A DNA stretch of 10,788 nt from Verrucomicrobiales bacterium (GTDB lineage: Bacteria > Verrucomicrobiota > Verrucomicrobiia > Verrucomicrobiales > DEV007). The stretch lies in the NCBI GenBank assembly GCA_007123695.1, contig SLGN01000137.1, forward strand, positions 1 through 10,788. Reading direction: 5' to 3'. The position numbers and the translations under genes are program-made. Below the pieces are notes generated by a model, which did no database searches, was not told the origin of the DNA, and saw nothing but the letters and a program-made list of their open reading frames with translations. The number at the start of each line of letters is the position of its first letter. Position 1 is the stretch's first letter. Positions 1-7,224 of the stretch are shown piece after piece.

Positions 1-50
1 CCGATCCGGTGGCGAGCTTCGTGCAGCTCGCCGCCACGCTGGTGTTCTGA
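1..50 (+). CDS. 3' end of a gene, probably an outer-membrane beta-barrel protein (partial)
   Basis: Reading from base 3, the frame gives DPVASFVQLAATLVF followed by TGA at 48-50. Only 15 residues are visible, so the family cannot be named. The alternating polar and hydrophobic pattern ending in a C-terminal Phe resembles the last beta-strand signature recognised by the BAM machinery in outer-membrane proteins. The neighbouring DUF2490 gene on the other strand also ends in Phe, which fits a small cluster of envelope genes. The stop lies 4 bases from the stop of that convergent gene, so there is no room for a separate terminator. The gene starts left of the window. The call rests on frame and C-terminal pattern alone. 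Confidence 0.5.
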   Translation, partial: DPVASFVQLAATLVF

Positions 51-54
51 GCGA

Positions 55-795
55 TCAGAACTTCATGTAGAGGCTGGCGGCGATGATGTGGTCGATGGTG
101 TCGTTGGGCCGCCCCCGGCCGAACTTGTTCATGTAGCCGAACTCCATCCTCGACTTGTCGTGGCGGTGGATCGCGATGCCGATGAAGGCTCGGTTGTCCT
201 CGTATCCCTGCAGGGCGCCGAAGTCGGTGTTGTTGAGGTAGAAGAAGGTCTCGTTGCGGAGGACCCAGTCGACGTTGCGGAGGCCGGCGATGGGATGGGA
301 GACGCGGACGAGCTGGCGGATGCGGTGCCCGACCTCGTTGCTTCTGTCGAACCAGCGCTGCTCCAAACGGGTCCGCAGAATCACCGAAAGCGGTTTGATG
401 CCCGGCCAGTAGAAGTTGTAGCCGATCCAGGAGCGGTGCTCGCCCCGGGGACCGTCGTCGTTGAAGACCCGCGAATAGGCGTAGCCGACCCAGGCGGCGG
501 AGGAGTCGTCGAACCAGTAGCCCAGAGCGGGGCGGACGAGGAACTGGTGGTAGGTTTCGCCGACGTCGCGCCAGCGGGTCTGGCCCTCCAACCACCAGCC
601 TACGTTGTCGTTGAACTTGAAGGTGCCCTCGTTGAACCAGCCGATCCAGATCTGCCCGTCCTCGTCGGCGGCGGAAACCGGTTTCGCGGACCAGGAGAGA
701 AGAAGGGCGGACAAGCCGAGAACGGCGAGGCGCGCCCCCCTGGCGACGGGGGAGCGGAAGAGATTGGCAATGCCGGATCGACCGCCCAGGATCAT
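55..795 (-). CDS. DUF2490 family outer-membrane protein
   Basis: A 246-residue protein of the DUF2490 family, predicted outer-membrane beta-barrels of unknown function. With the chosen start, residues 1-42 form a Sec signal peptide: a long basic n-region, the hydrophobic stretch LAVLGLSALLLSW, then a V-S-A cleavage site before ADEDG. The mature part is rich in amphipathic strands with aromatic ends (QIWIGWFNEG, GYWFDDSSAAWVGYAY, RSWIGYNFYWPG, VLRNETFFYLNN) and closes with ASLYMKF, a C-terminal Phe typical of barrels. The frame stays open to in-frame ATGs at 861 and 930. I chose 795 because it places the signal peptide at the N-terminus, and the upstream extension is Pro/Arg-rich and unlike the rest. 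No Shine-Dalgarno is visible at any of the three. Family assignment is by pattern recall; substrate or partner is unknown. Confidence 0.8.
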   Translation of the reverse strand: MILGGRSGIANLFRSPVARGARLAVLGLSALLLSWSAKPVSAADEDGQIWIGWFNEGTFKFNDNVGWWLEGQTRWRDVGETYHQFLVRPALGYWFDDSSAAWVGYAYSRVFNDDGPRGEHRSWIGYNFYWPGIKPLSVILRTRLEQRWFDRSNEVGHRIRQLVRVSHPIAGLRNVDWVLRNETFFYLNNTDFGALQGYEDNRAFIGIAIHRHDKSRMEFGYMNKFGRGRPNDTIDHIIAASLYMKF

Positions 796-872
796 GGGAC
801 ACGGTCGGGCGATGCTCGGAGACTGCGGGATTCGATGGGCTGCTAGGCTATTTGGAGGCATGGAGGAGAGTC

Positions 873-904
873 GGGGTGGGAGGGATCGTGCGGGGTGGGG
901 AGGG
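873..904 (+). promoter_or_regulatory. Putative G-quadruplex motif upstream of the DUF2490 gene
   Basis: Six runs of three or four G lie within 32 bases on the + strand: GGGG-T-GGG-A-GGG, then the 7-base spacer ATCGTGC, then GGGG-T-GGGG-A-GGG. This meets the usual pattern of four G3+ runs with loops of 1-7 bases, and it is a near-duplicate of a 12- to 13-base unit. It lies 78 bases upstream of the chosen DUF2490 start, with the G-rich strand as template for that leftward gene. If transcribed, the RNA would be C-rich. Regulation is inference. Confidence 0.4.
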
Positions 905-986
905 CCCCGCGCCCGCTGCGGACCACGCACTCTGCACGCCGCCCCCTTCCCTACGGATGGTCGACAGGTGTTCTTTCAAAGTTTTT

Positions 987-1023
987 GCGATTCGGCTCCG
1001 AAAGAGCCTTCGGATCGCTTTTT
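987..1023 (+). terminator. Hairpin followed by T5; reads as an intrinsic terminator on the + strand
   Basis: Outer arms GCGATTC (987-993) and GGATCGC (1012-1018) pair with one G-T wobble. Inner arms GGCTC (994-998) and GAGCC (1004-1008) enclose the loop CGAAA, with a TTC bulge at 1009-1011. TTTTT follows at 1019-1023. This is the form of a Rho-independent terminator for rightward transcription, yet both adjacent genes read leftward. On the minus strand the stem is flanked by A runs, so it is not a standard terminator for the cytochrome gene that ends at 1101. It may block antisense transcription or be a protein-binding or RNA-processing element. Confidence 0.4.
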
Positions 1024-1049
1024 CCCGACCGTTTCGCCACCCAACCCTG

Positions 1050-1062
1050 TTGGCCCGGCCAA
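1050..1062. repeat. 13-base perfect palindrome downstream of the leftward cytochrome gene
   Basis: TTGGCCCGGCCAA has 6-base arms around one central C, about 40 bases past the stop of the gene ending at 1101. In RNA it could form a small stem (TTGGC/GCCAA, loop CCG), but no T run follows it in the leftward direction. It could protect the 3' end or be a chance palindrome in GC-rich DNA. Confidence 0.25.
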
Positions 1063-1100
1063 AAAGCCAGACGACTGTCCTCGCTGCCGTGCCGCCACGT

Positions 1101-3998
1101 TCAGTCGATGAAGAGAAACCGGTTCGCGTTCAGCAGGGCGTGGGCGTAGGCGCCCCAGGGCGTCGCCGGGACTGCGGGGCCGGAGTAGGATTCGACCATG
1201 CCCCAACGCGGCCAACGACCGCCGAGGTCGGTGATCTGGGGGTTCCATTTCACCGAGTCGAAGCTGGAATTGTTTTCGTGCGGATCCACGATGAAGTGGA
1301 TGCGATCGTTCTTCGCGACCTTCAGCTCGGGCAAGTTCACGGGCAGCCGGTCCTTGGAAGGGTCGAGGACCCGGTCGAAGACGACGCCCGCCGCGCTGGT
1401 CGCCACGAGCACGCGCACGCCGTTGCCCTTGTCCTTGTTCGGCCGCAGAACCTCGCCGGAGACGGACACGACGAGGTCGTCGGGGGCGCGCCATTCGTAG
1501 ATGGCGCTCTGCTTGGAGGTGTGGCCGGGATGGGTGTTGCCGGCGCCGTCGGCGTAGAGGTAGCTGAGCGGGTCGTTCTTGAGCGGGCGCTCGGTCCCGA
1601 CCTGCCAGACGTTCTTCACCCAATGCTCGAAGGGGTGGAAGACGACCTCGCCGGTCGCCTCGTCCACCTCGCCCCAGCCGTAGCTCCACTCGGTGTTGGT
1701 CTGGCGGCTCTCGGCGGCGGCCTTCTCGGACTCGAAAAGGGCGACGAAGCTCTCGGCGAGCTGGCGGTCGGTCTCGGAGGGTTCCCGGGCGAAGACGGCG
1801 CGGTGCAGGGCGGCGACGCCGTCGGGCTCGGTCTCGGAACGTCGCGCGAGGATCTCGGCCTGGTCCATGACGAAGTCGTTGTTCAGGGTGAAGAGGGCCT
1901 GCATCGGGATGGTGGTGCGGGGGCGCTTGGCGGTGGTTTCCTGCGGATTGGAAAAGTCGAAGTTGCGGAAGGCGGGATTGAGGTTCTGCCGGTCGATGAA
2001 GGCGTAGACCGAGCGCCGGTTGGCGTAGCCGGGCTCGAGGATCTCGACGGAGCGGCCGAACATCGCGTTGTCGAGGTTGCCGGCGACGTCGAGCATGGCG
2101 TCGCGCATCTGCTCGAAGTCGAGGCGCCGCGCCTGGAATTTCCAAAGGAGCCGGTTTTCGGCATCGGCGAGGGCGTTCTCCGCTGCCTTGGGATTGGCCG
2201 ACTGCTGCCTCCAAGTCTCGGAAGTGAGGATGAGACGGTGCAGCTCCTTCACCGAGGATCCGTTCTCGAGGAACCAATGGGCGAGCCAATCGAGCAGCTC
2301 GGGGTGGTCGGGCCGCTCGCCGACGAGGCCGAAGTCGTCGATGGAGCGCACGATGCCCGCGCCGAAATGCCACATCCAGACCCGGTTGACGAGATTGCGT
2401 GCCGTGAGCGGATTGGACGGGCTGACGATCTCGCGGGCCATCTCGAGACGTCCGCTGCCCTGTTCGAAAGGCCGGGGCTCCGCGCCCCCGGCGGCCACGG
2501 AAAGAAATTGCCGGGGAGCCAGCTCGCCGCGACGGCCGGGATTGCCGCGGATGAAGACGTGCTGGTTGATGGGCTGATCGCGGTCGCGCAGCACGATGGC
2601 CTTGTCGGCCTCCATGCCGGAGTCGGCGACGAACTTGTCGCGCTCGCCCTCGAGCCGGGTGAGCTTGCGGCGGTCGTCGCGCGCCACCTTGCCCATCAAG
2701 GCACCGCGGTTCCCGGCGATTTCGGGATGCTCCTCGGCCAGCTTTGCGAGGATGGGGTCGAGGAAGTCGTCGATCTTCTTCTGCTTTTCCGCCAGCGCGA
2801 CGAGGTAGGCGTCGTAATCGGGGCCGGAGGGCGGATCGCCGATGGTCGGGGTGTCGATGGTGAGCGAGTTGAGGAACACGCCGTAGAGGCCGTAGTATTC
2901 CTTGGTCGGGATGGGGTCGAACTTGTGGTCGTGGCATTTCGCGCACGAAACCGTCAGGGCCATGGTGCCGCGGAACGTGGTGTCGAGGCGGTCGTCGAGG
3001 ATCTCGTCCTGGCTGCCGTTTTTGCTCAGGGAAAGGAAACCGAGGGCGGCGAGGTGGTGCCGCTCCGGTCCTGCGGCATCGACGAGCTGCTCGGCGGCGA
3101 GCTGGTAGAGGAGAAACTGGTCGTAGGGCAGATCCTCGTTGAAGGCGCGGATGAGCCAGTCGCGGTAGGTGTAGCTGTAGATGAAGCGGCGCTCGCGTCC
3201 GGCTCCCTCGTAGCCCTTCGTGTCGGCGTAGCGCGCCACGTCCATCCAATGGCGCGCCCAGCGCTCGCCGTAATGCGGCGAGCCGAGGAGATGGTCGATC
3301 AGAGCCGCCCAGGCCTCGTCTTCGGGCCGGGGATCCTCGACGAAGCGGCGCAGCTCCTCGTATTTGGGCGGCAGCCCGAGCAGGTCGAAATGGACGCGGC
3401 GGTAGAGGGTGGCACGGTCGGCCCGCGGGGCCGGCTCGACGCCCGCCTCGGCCTGGGCGCGCCGGATGAAATGGTCGATGGGATGCCCGGCGTCGGTCGG
3501 CAGCTCTGCCGGACGGACCGGCTGGAAAGACCAGTGGCTGGCAGGGTCGCCGAGCTCTTCGGGCACCGCCTCGTCGGGCCACGGCAGCCCCATCCGGATC
3601 CACTGCACCAGCGAGGCCACCGCCTCGGGTGGCAGCTTCGGCGCGTCTTCCGGCATCTCCGGTACTCCGTCCTCGCCGGAGTGGCGCACGGCGCGCACCA
3701 GCACGCTCTTTTCCGCGTCGGCAAGATCGATGACGGCGCGGTAGTCGCTGCCCTTGAGCCAGCCGGCGCGGTGGTCGAGCCTGAGGCCGACCTTGGCCTT
3801 GGTGCCGGTGTGGCAGTCGAGACAATTCTCCGCCAGCACCGGACGGATTCGCTTTTCGAAGAACTCGATCTGCTCGGAGGTGAAGGTGGGCGCGGCGGGC
3901 TCTCCCTCGACCGCCGATGCGGTCGCGGCGAGCAGCAAACTCCCGGGGAACACCGCGAGCCTTGCGGCACGACGGAGGATTTTTCGAACACGAAACAT
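1101..3998 (-). CDS. PSCyt1-PSCyt2(DUF1549)-PSD1(DUF1553) protein with a beta-sandwich insert near the C-terminus
   Basis: A 965-residue exported protein. The start at 3998 gives the signal peptide MFRVRKILRRAARLAVFPGS... with Ala-rich cleavage near residue 29; in-frame ATGs at 4046 and 4079 would bury it. PSCyt1 (about 45-140) has CLDCH (Cys59, Cys62, His63) and a possible axial Met115 in PEMPED. PSCyt2/DUF1549 (about 172-385) has a second CAKCH (Cys352, Cys355, His356) followed by DHKFDPI. PSD1/DUF1553 starts near 520 with NPLTARNLVNRVW and [10 protein letters not shown] module of about 150 residues rich in Trp and beta-strand pattern (about 768-920, beginning TEWSYGWG) sits before the terminal DUF1553 motif ALLNANRFLFID, so it interrupts that domain. 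By family it is probably a periplasmic or surface redox protein; substrate and electron acceptor are unknown. It is divergent from a paralogue at 4241. Confidence 0.9.
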   Translation of the reverse strand: MFRVRKILRRAARLAVFPGSLLLAATASAVEGEPAAPTFTSEQIEFFEKRIRPVLAENCLDCHTGTKAKVGLRLDHRAGWLKGSDYRAVIDLADAEKSVLVRAVRHSGEDGVPEMPEDAPKLPPEAVASLVQWIRMGLPWPDEAVPEELGDPASHWSFQPVRPAELPTDAGHPIDHFIRRAQAEAGVEPAPRADRATLYRRVHFDLLGLPPKYEELRRFVEDPRPEDEAWAALIDHLLGSPHYGERWARHWMDVARYADTKGYEGAGRERRFIYSYTYRDWLIRAFNEDLPYDQFLLYQLAAEQLVDAAGPERHHLAALGFLSLSKNGSQDEILDDRLDTTFRGTMALTVSCAKCHDHKFDPIPTKEYYGLYGVFLNSLTIDTPTIGDPPSGPDYDAYLVALAEKQKKIDDFLDPILAKLAEEHPEIAGNRGALMGKVARDDRRKLTRLEGERDKFVADSGMEADKAIVLRDRDQPINQHVFIRGNPGRRGELAPRQFLSVAAGGAEPRPFEQGSGRLEMAREIVSPSNPLTARNLVNRVWMWHFGAGIVRSIDDFGLVGERPDHPELLDWLAHWFLENGSSVKELHRLILTSETWRQQSANPKAAENALADAENRLLWKFQARRLDFEQMRDAMLDVAGNLDNAMFGRSVEILEPGYANRRSVYAFIDRQNLNPAFRNFDFSNPQETTAKRPRTTIPMQALFTLNNDFVMDQAEILARRSETEPDGVAALHRAVFAREPSETDRQLAESFVALFESEKAAAESRQTNTEWSYGWGEVDEATGEVVFHPFEHWVKNVWQVGTERPLKNDPLSYLYADGAGNTHPGHTSKQSAIYEWRAPDDLVVSVSGEVLRPNKDKGNGVRVLVATSAAGVVFDRVLDPSKDRLPVNLPELKVAKNDRIHFIVDPHENNSSFDSVKWNPQITDLGGRWPRWGMVESYSGPAVPATPWGAYAHALLNANRFLFID

Positions 3999-4240
3999 AC
4001 CGGAGATACGCTCGCCCAAGGTCGGACATGCCGCAACGAGCGTCATCGCGCGGACCCGGATCGGCTCCTGGAGACGCACCGGATCCGCGATCCGCTTGCC
4101 CGACGCCGCGCGATCGCGCCAAGCGTCAGCGGGGGGAAATGTCGCATCTTTACAAAACCATGTCGCGGAGGAACAGGCGGATTCCCGCGAACGAAGCTAC
4201 CGTAACGGTGGTCCCAGAGAAAAGGACTCGTCCATCCCGC
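3999..4240. promoter_or_regulatory. Divergent intergenic region between the two cytochrome-like genes
   Basis: These 242 bases separate the signal-peptide starts of the leftward (3998) and rightward (4241) genes, so they should contain both promoters. A perfect 12-base palindrome GCGCGATCGCGC lies at 4108-4119, an AT-richer patch CTTTACAAAACCAT at 4148-4161, and an operator-like ACCGTAACGGT at 4199-4209. I found a -35-like TTTACA (4149-4154) but no matching -10 at the right spacing, so I do not call a promoter. In-frame ATGs at 4139 and 4160 could start the rightward gene earlier. Confidence 0.45.
4199..4209. promoter_or_regulatory. Operator-like palindrome ACCGTAACGGT
   Basis: Five-base arms ACCGT/ACGGT surround one central base, 31 bases before the ATG at 4241. 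The same outer pattern, ACCG-NNN-CGGT, occurs at 8707-8717 upstream of the second DUF1501 gene. A shared regulator is an inference; two hits of a short GC-rich motif may be chance. Confidence 0.25.
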
Positions 4241-7222
4241 ATGCGCCCTCCCGCCTCCATCGTCGCACTCGCCTCCATCGCCATGGCGCTCGGCACCCTG
4301 CCGTCGCGCCTTGGCGCGGAGACTGGCGAAGAAGGCCGCCGCTACTACGCCGAGAAGGTCCACCCCCTGCTCCGGACGCATTGCTTCCAATGCCACGGCG
4401 GCGAGGAGGAGCTCAAGAGCGGCTTCCGCATCACCAGCCGCGAGGGCCTGCTCCACGGCGGGCACTACGGACCCGCCTACGTCGCCGACGATCCCGGTGC
4501 CAGCGTGCTGCTCGAGATGATCAGCTACAAAGACGCCGACCACCAGATGCCGCCCCGCGGCAAGCTGCCCGACGACTCGATCGCCGTCCTCGCCCACTGG
4601 TTGGAAATGGGCGCGCCCTACGATCCCGAGCTCGAGATCAAGGGCAGCTCGCGGGAGCGGCGCGGCTTCACCGTCAAGGACGAAGACCGGCAGTGGTGGG
4701 CCTACCGAGCCGTCGACCGGCGTGCCGCCCCCGAAGTCGCCGATCCGGCGTGGAACGACGGGGGCATCGACGCCTTCCTCTACGACCAGCTGCATCGCGA
4801 AGGCCTCGCGCCGAATCCACCCGCGCCGCCCGCCTCGCTGATCCGGCGGCTCCACTACGATCTCGTCGGACTGCCTCCGACCCCCGACGAGGTCGATGCC
4901 TTCGTCGCCGCCTCCGCCACCGATCCCGAGGCTGCCTGGAGCGCCGCCGCCGAAGACCTGCTGGCACGTCCCCAGCACGGGGAGAAATGGGCCCGCCACT
5001 GGCTCGACCTCGTCCGCTACGCCGAATCCAACGGCTTCGAACGCGACAACCCCAAGCCCCACATCTGGCGCTACCGCGACTACGTCGTCGACGCCTTCAA
5101 CGACAACCTGCCCTACGACCAGTTCGTCATCGAGCAGATCGCCGGAGACGAGATCGCCGAGCCGACGATGCGCTCGCTCGTCGCCACCGGCTACCATCGG
5201 CTGATGCAGTGGGACGACGAGCCCGCCGACCGCGAGCAGCACGTCTACGACGTCCTCGCCGACAACGTCCAGGTCACCAGCGAGACCTTCCTCGCCACCA
5301 CCCTGAACTGCGCGCGCTGCCACGACCACAAGGCCGATCCGGTCTCGCAGAAGGACTACTACGCCTTCATGGCCTTCTTCAAGGGCGTCACCCACTACCG
5401 CACCGAGGGCACCCTCGTCCACTGGGCCGCTCCCGGGGAGAAGGAAGCCTTCGAGCGCAAGCGGCGCGAGACCCTCGCCTCCCTCGCCGCGGAGCGAGGC
5501 GAACTCGTCGCCCGGATCCGCGAGGCTCTTGAGAAAGCGAACTTGCCCGAACCGGACGGAGGCGCGCCCGCCGCCACCTTCGTCAAGGACGCACGTGACG
5601 GCGGCGCCGAGTGGACCTACACCACCGAAACGCCCAGCGACGACTGGCGCGAAGTCGGCTTCCTCAACAAGTCCTGGTACAAGGGCCGCTCCGGCTTCGG
5701 CGGCGGCGAGGTCGCCGGGGCAACGCCCTCGACCGAGTGGACCGCGCCCGACATCTGGATGCGGACCACCTTCGGCCTGCAGACCCTGCCCGAAACGCTC
5801 GTGCTCCAGATCCGCCACGCCGACGACGTCGAGGTCTACCTCAACGGCGCCCTCGTGCACCGGGCCCGCGGCGCCGTGTCGGACTACGAGACCGTCGTGC
5901 TGCCGGGGCGCGCCATCGACGCCCTCCAGACCGGGCGGAACGTCGTCGCGGTGCACTGCCGAGGCCGTGGAGGCTACCGCTACATCGACCTCGCCCTGCG
6001 CGCCGGACTCGGCGGGGACTCCCTCGAAAACCTGCTCGCCGGCCCGGGGCTCAAGGACCTCGCCCCGGCCATCCGCCGCCACGGCGGACGCGACCTCGTC
6101 GCCGACTACCGGCAGGTCAACGACGAGATCGCCAAATGGCGGAAGGCCGAGACCGGCACCCCGCTGAACGCCGTCGCCGAATCCGGCCCCGACCCCGGCC
6201 CCATGCCCATCCACGCCCGCGGCAGCGCCCACGCCCCCGGGCGCCCCATGCAGCCCGGCGTGCCCGCGGTGCTCTCCGGCCAGGACAGCGAACCCGGCCC
6301 GGTCGCGGCCGAGCCCGTCGTCCGGGGCGAAAAGGCCAGCTCGGGCCGCCGCCTCGCCCTCGCCCGATGGCTCGTCCACCCCGACAACCCCCTCACCGCC
6401 CGCGTCATGGTCAACCGACTCTGGCAGCACCATTTCGGCCGCGGCATCGTGCCGAGCAGCTCCGACTTCGGCCGGCTCGGGGAGCAGCCCACCCATCCCG
6501 AGCTGCTCGACTGGCTCGCCGTCCGCTTCGTCGAGAGCGGATGGGACATCAAGGCGATGCACCGGCTCATCCTGCACAGCCGGGCCTACCGCATGTCCTC
6601 CGAACCCGATTCGGCCAGCTTGGAAAAGGATCCGCGCAACCTCCACTTCTGGCGGCAGGACATGCGCCGCCTCGCCGCCGAGGAGCTGCGCGACTCCATC
6701 CTCGCCGTCTCCGGCAACCTCAACCCCGCCTCCGGCGGACCCTGGGTCCATCCCCCGCTGCCCCGCGAAGTCCTCGCCACCGCCTCCCGCCCCGGAGCCG
6801 GATGGCCCGTCTCCGAAGATCCCGCCGAGCATTTCCGGCGCTCGCTCTACATCCACGTCAAGCGCAGCCTGCGCTACCAGATGCTCGCGGACTTCGACCA
6901 GGCCGACACCGACACCGGCTGCGCCGTCCGCTTCGCCACCACCGTGCCGACCCAGGCCCTCAGCCTGCTCAATTCCGGCTTCATCAACGACCAGGCCCGC
7001 ATCCTCGCCGCGCGCATGCAGTCCGCCGCTCCCGACACCCGCGCGCAGATCGCCGCCGGGCTGCGGTTCGTCCTCCAGCGCGATGCCCGCGCCGACGAGC
7101 TGGAGCATCTGGTAGGCTTTTATGACCGCGTTCGCGAAGCGTCCGGCCTTTCCGAAGAAGACGCCCTCGCCCGCGTCGCCCTGCTGGCGCTGAACTTGAA
7201 CGAATTTCTCTACCTCGACTGA
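4241..7222 (+). CDS. PSCyt1-PSCyt2(DUF1549)-beta-sandwich-PSD1(DUF1553) protein
   Basis: A 993-residue exported protein. The start at 4241 gives the signal peptide [18 protein letters not shown]..., cleaved near LGA/ETGEEG. PSCyt1 (about 35-125) has CFQCH (Cys48, Cys51, His52) and likely axial Met103 in [10 protein letters not shown]. PSCyt2/DUF1549 (about 172-390) contains [33 protein letters not shown] and a second CARCH (Cys357, Cys360, His361). A jelly-roll module (about 455-590: [31 protein letters not shown]) resembles galactose-binding-like folds. The linker [17 protein letters not shown] and PSD1/DUF1553 (about 695-993: [32 protein letters not shown], ending [10 protein letters not shown]) follow. 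Two haem c sites are predicted by motif. The stop lies 2 bases before the next ATG, so it is co-translated with a DUF1501 protein. The reaction is unknown. The module sits between PSCyt2 and PSD1, unlike in the divergent paralogue. Confidence 0.92.
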   Translation: MRPPASIVALASIAMALGTLPSRLGAETGEEGRRYYAEKVHPLLRTHCFQCHGGEEELKSGFRITSREGLLHGGHYGPAYVADDPGASVLLEMISYKDADHQMPPRGKLPDDSIAVLAHWLEMGAPYDPELEIKGSSRERRGFTVKDEDRQWWAYRAVDRRAAPEVADPAWNDGGIDAFLYDQLHREGLAPNPPAPPASLIRRLHYDLVGLPPTPDEVDAFVAASATDPEAAWSAAAEDLLARPQHGEKWARHWLDLVRYAESNGFERDNPKPHIWRYRDYVVDAFNDNLPYDQFVIEQIAGDEIAEPTMRSLVATGYHRLMQWDDEPADREQHVYDVLADNVQVTSETFLATTLNCARCHDHKADPVSQKDYYAFMAFFKGVTHYRTEGTLVHWAAPGEKEAFERKRRETLASLAAERGELVARIREALEKANLPEPDGGAPAATFVKDARDGGAEWTYTTETPSDDWREVGFLNKSWYKGRSGFGGGEVAGATPSTEWTAPDIWMRTTFGLQTLPETLVLQIRHADDVEVYLNGALVHRARGAVSDYETVVLPGRAIDALQTGRNVVAVHCRGRGGYRYIDLALRAGLGGDSLENLLAGPGLKDLAPAIRRHGGRDLVADYRQVNDEIAKWRKAETGTPLNAVAESGPDPGPMPIHARGSAHAPGRPMQPGVPAVLSGQDSEPGPVAAEPVVRGEKASSGRRLALARWLVHPDNPLTARVMVNRLWQHHFGRGIVPSSSDFGRLGEQPTHPELLDWLAVRFVESGWDIKAMHRLILHSRAYRMSSEPDSASLEKDPRNLHFWRQDMRRLAAEELRDSILAVSGNLNPASGGPWVHPPLPREVLATASRPGAGWPVSEDPAEHFRRSLYIHVKRSLRYQMLADFDQADTDTGCAVRFATTVPTQALSLLNSGFINDQARILAARMQSAAPDTRAQIAAGLRFVLQRDARADELEHLVGFYDRVREASGLSEEDALARVALLALNLNEFLYLD

Positions 7223-7224
7223 CC

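Larger units (their letters stand above)
796..1100. other. 305-base gene-free region between the DUF2490 gene and the leftward cytochrome gene
   Basis: No convincing gene is present; the open frames crossing it are extensions of shadow frames. Going left to right it holds a G-rich tract with a G-quadruplex pattern (873-904), a bulged hairpin flanked by T5 runs (987-1023), and a 13-base palindrome TTGGCCCGGCCAA at 1050-1062. As both flanking genes read leftward, this region holds the 3' end of the cytochrome transcript and probably the promoter or leader of the DUF2490 gene. I could not find a convincing -35/-10 pair for the DUF2490 gene. Confidence 0.6.

Noticed and set aside
674..685. GAAACCGGTTTC, a perfect 12-base palindrome.
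   Set aside because: It lies inside the DUF2490 coding sequence, in the signal-peptide region, and is explained by ordinary codons (Lys-Pro-Val).
4108..4119. GCGCGATCGCGC, a 12-base palindrome containing the octamer GCGATCGC.
   Set aside because: It is a single copy of a composition-favoured motif in GC-rich DNA. I saw nothing linking it to a gene start or to the other palindromes.
976..4122. A 1048-codon frame on the minus strand overlapping the cytochrome gene in another frame.
   Set aside because: It is Arg/Pro/Ala-rich with no domains, as expected for a shifted frame of GC-rich coding DNA. The true frame has CxxCH, DUF1549 and DUF1553 motifs and a signal peptide.
852..4205. A 1117-codon open frame on the + strand opposite the leftward cytochrome gene, with similar long antisense frames over the other main genes (88-846 +, 4043-7108 -, 7210-8628 -, 8600-10327 -).
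   Set aside because: Each is in exact codon register with the real gene, so it stays open simply because the real gene does not use TTA, CTA or TCA over that span. The translations are Val/Gly/Ala/Glu-rich with no recognisable motifs, while the sense frames carry clear family motifs.
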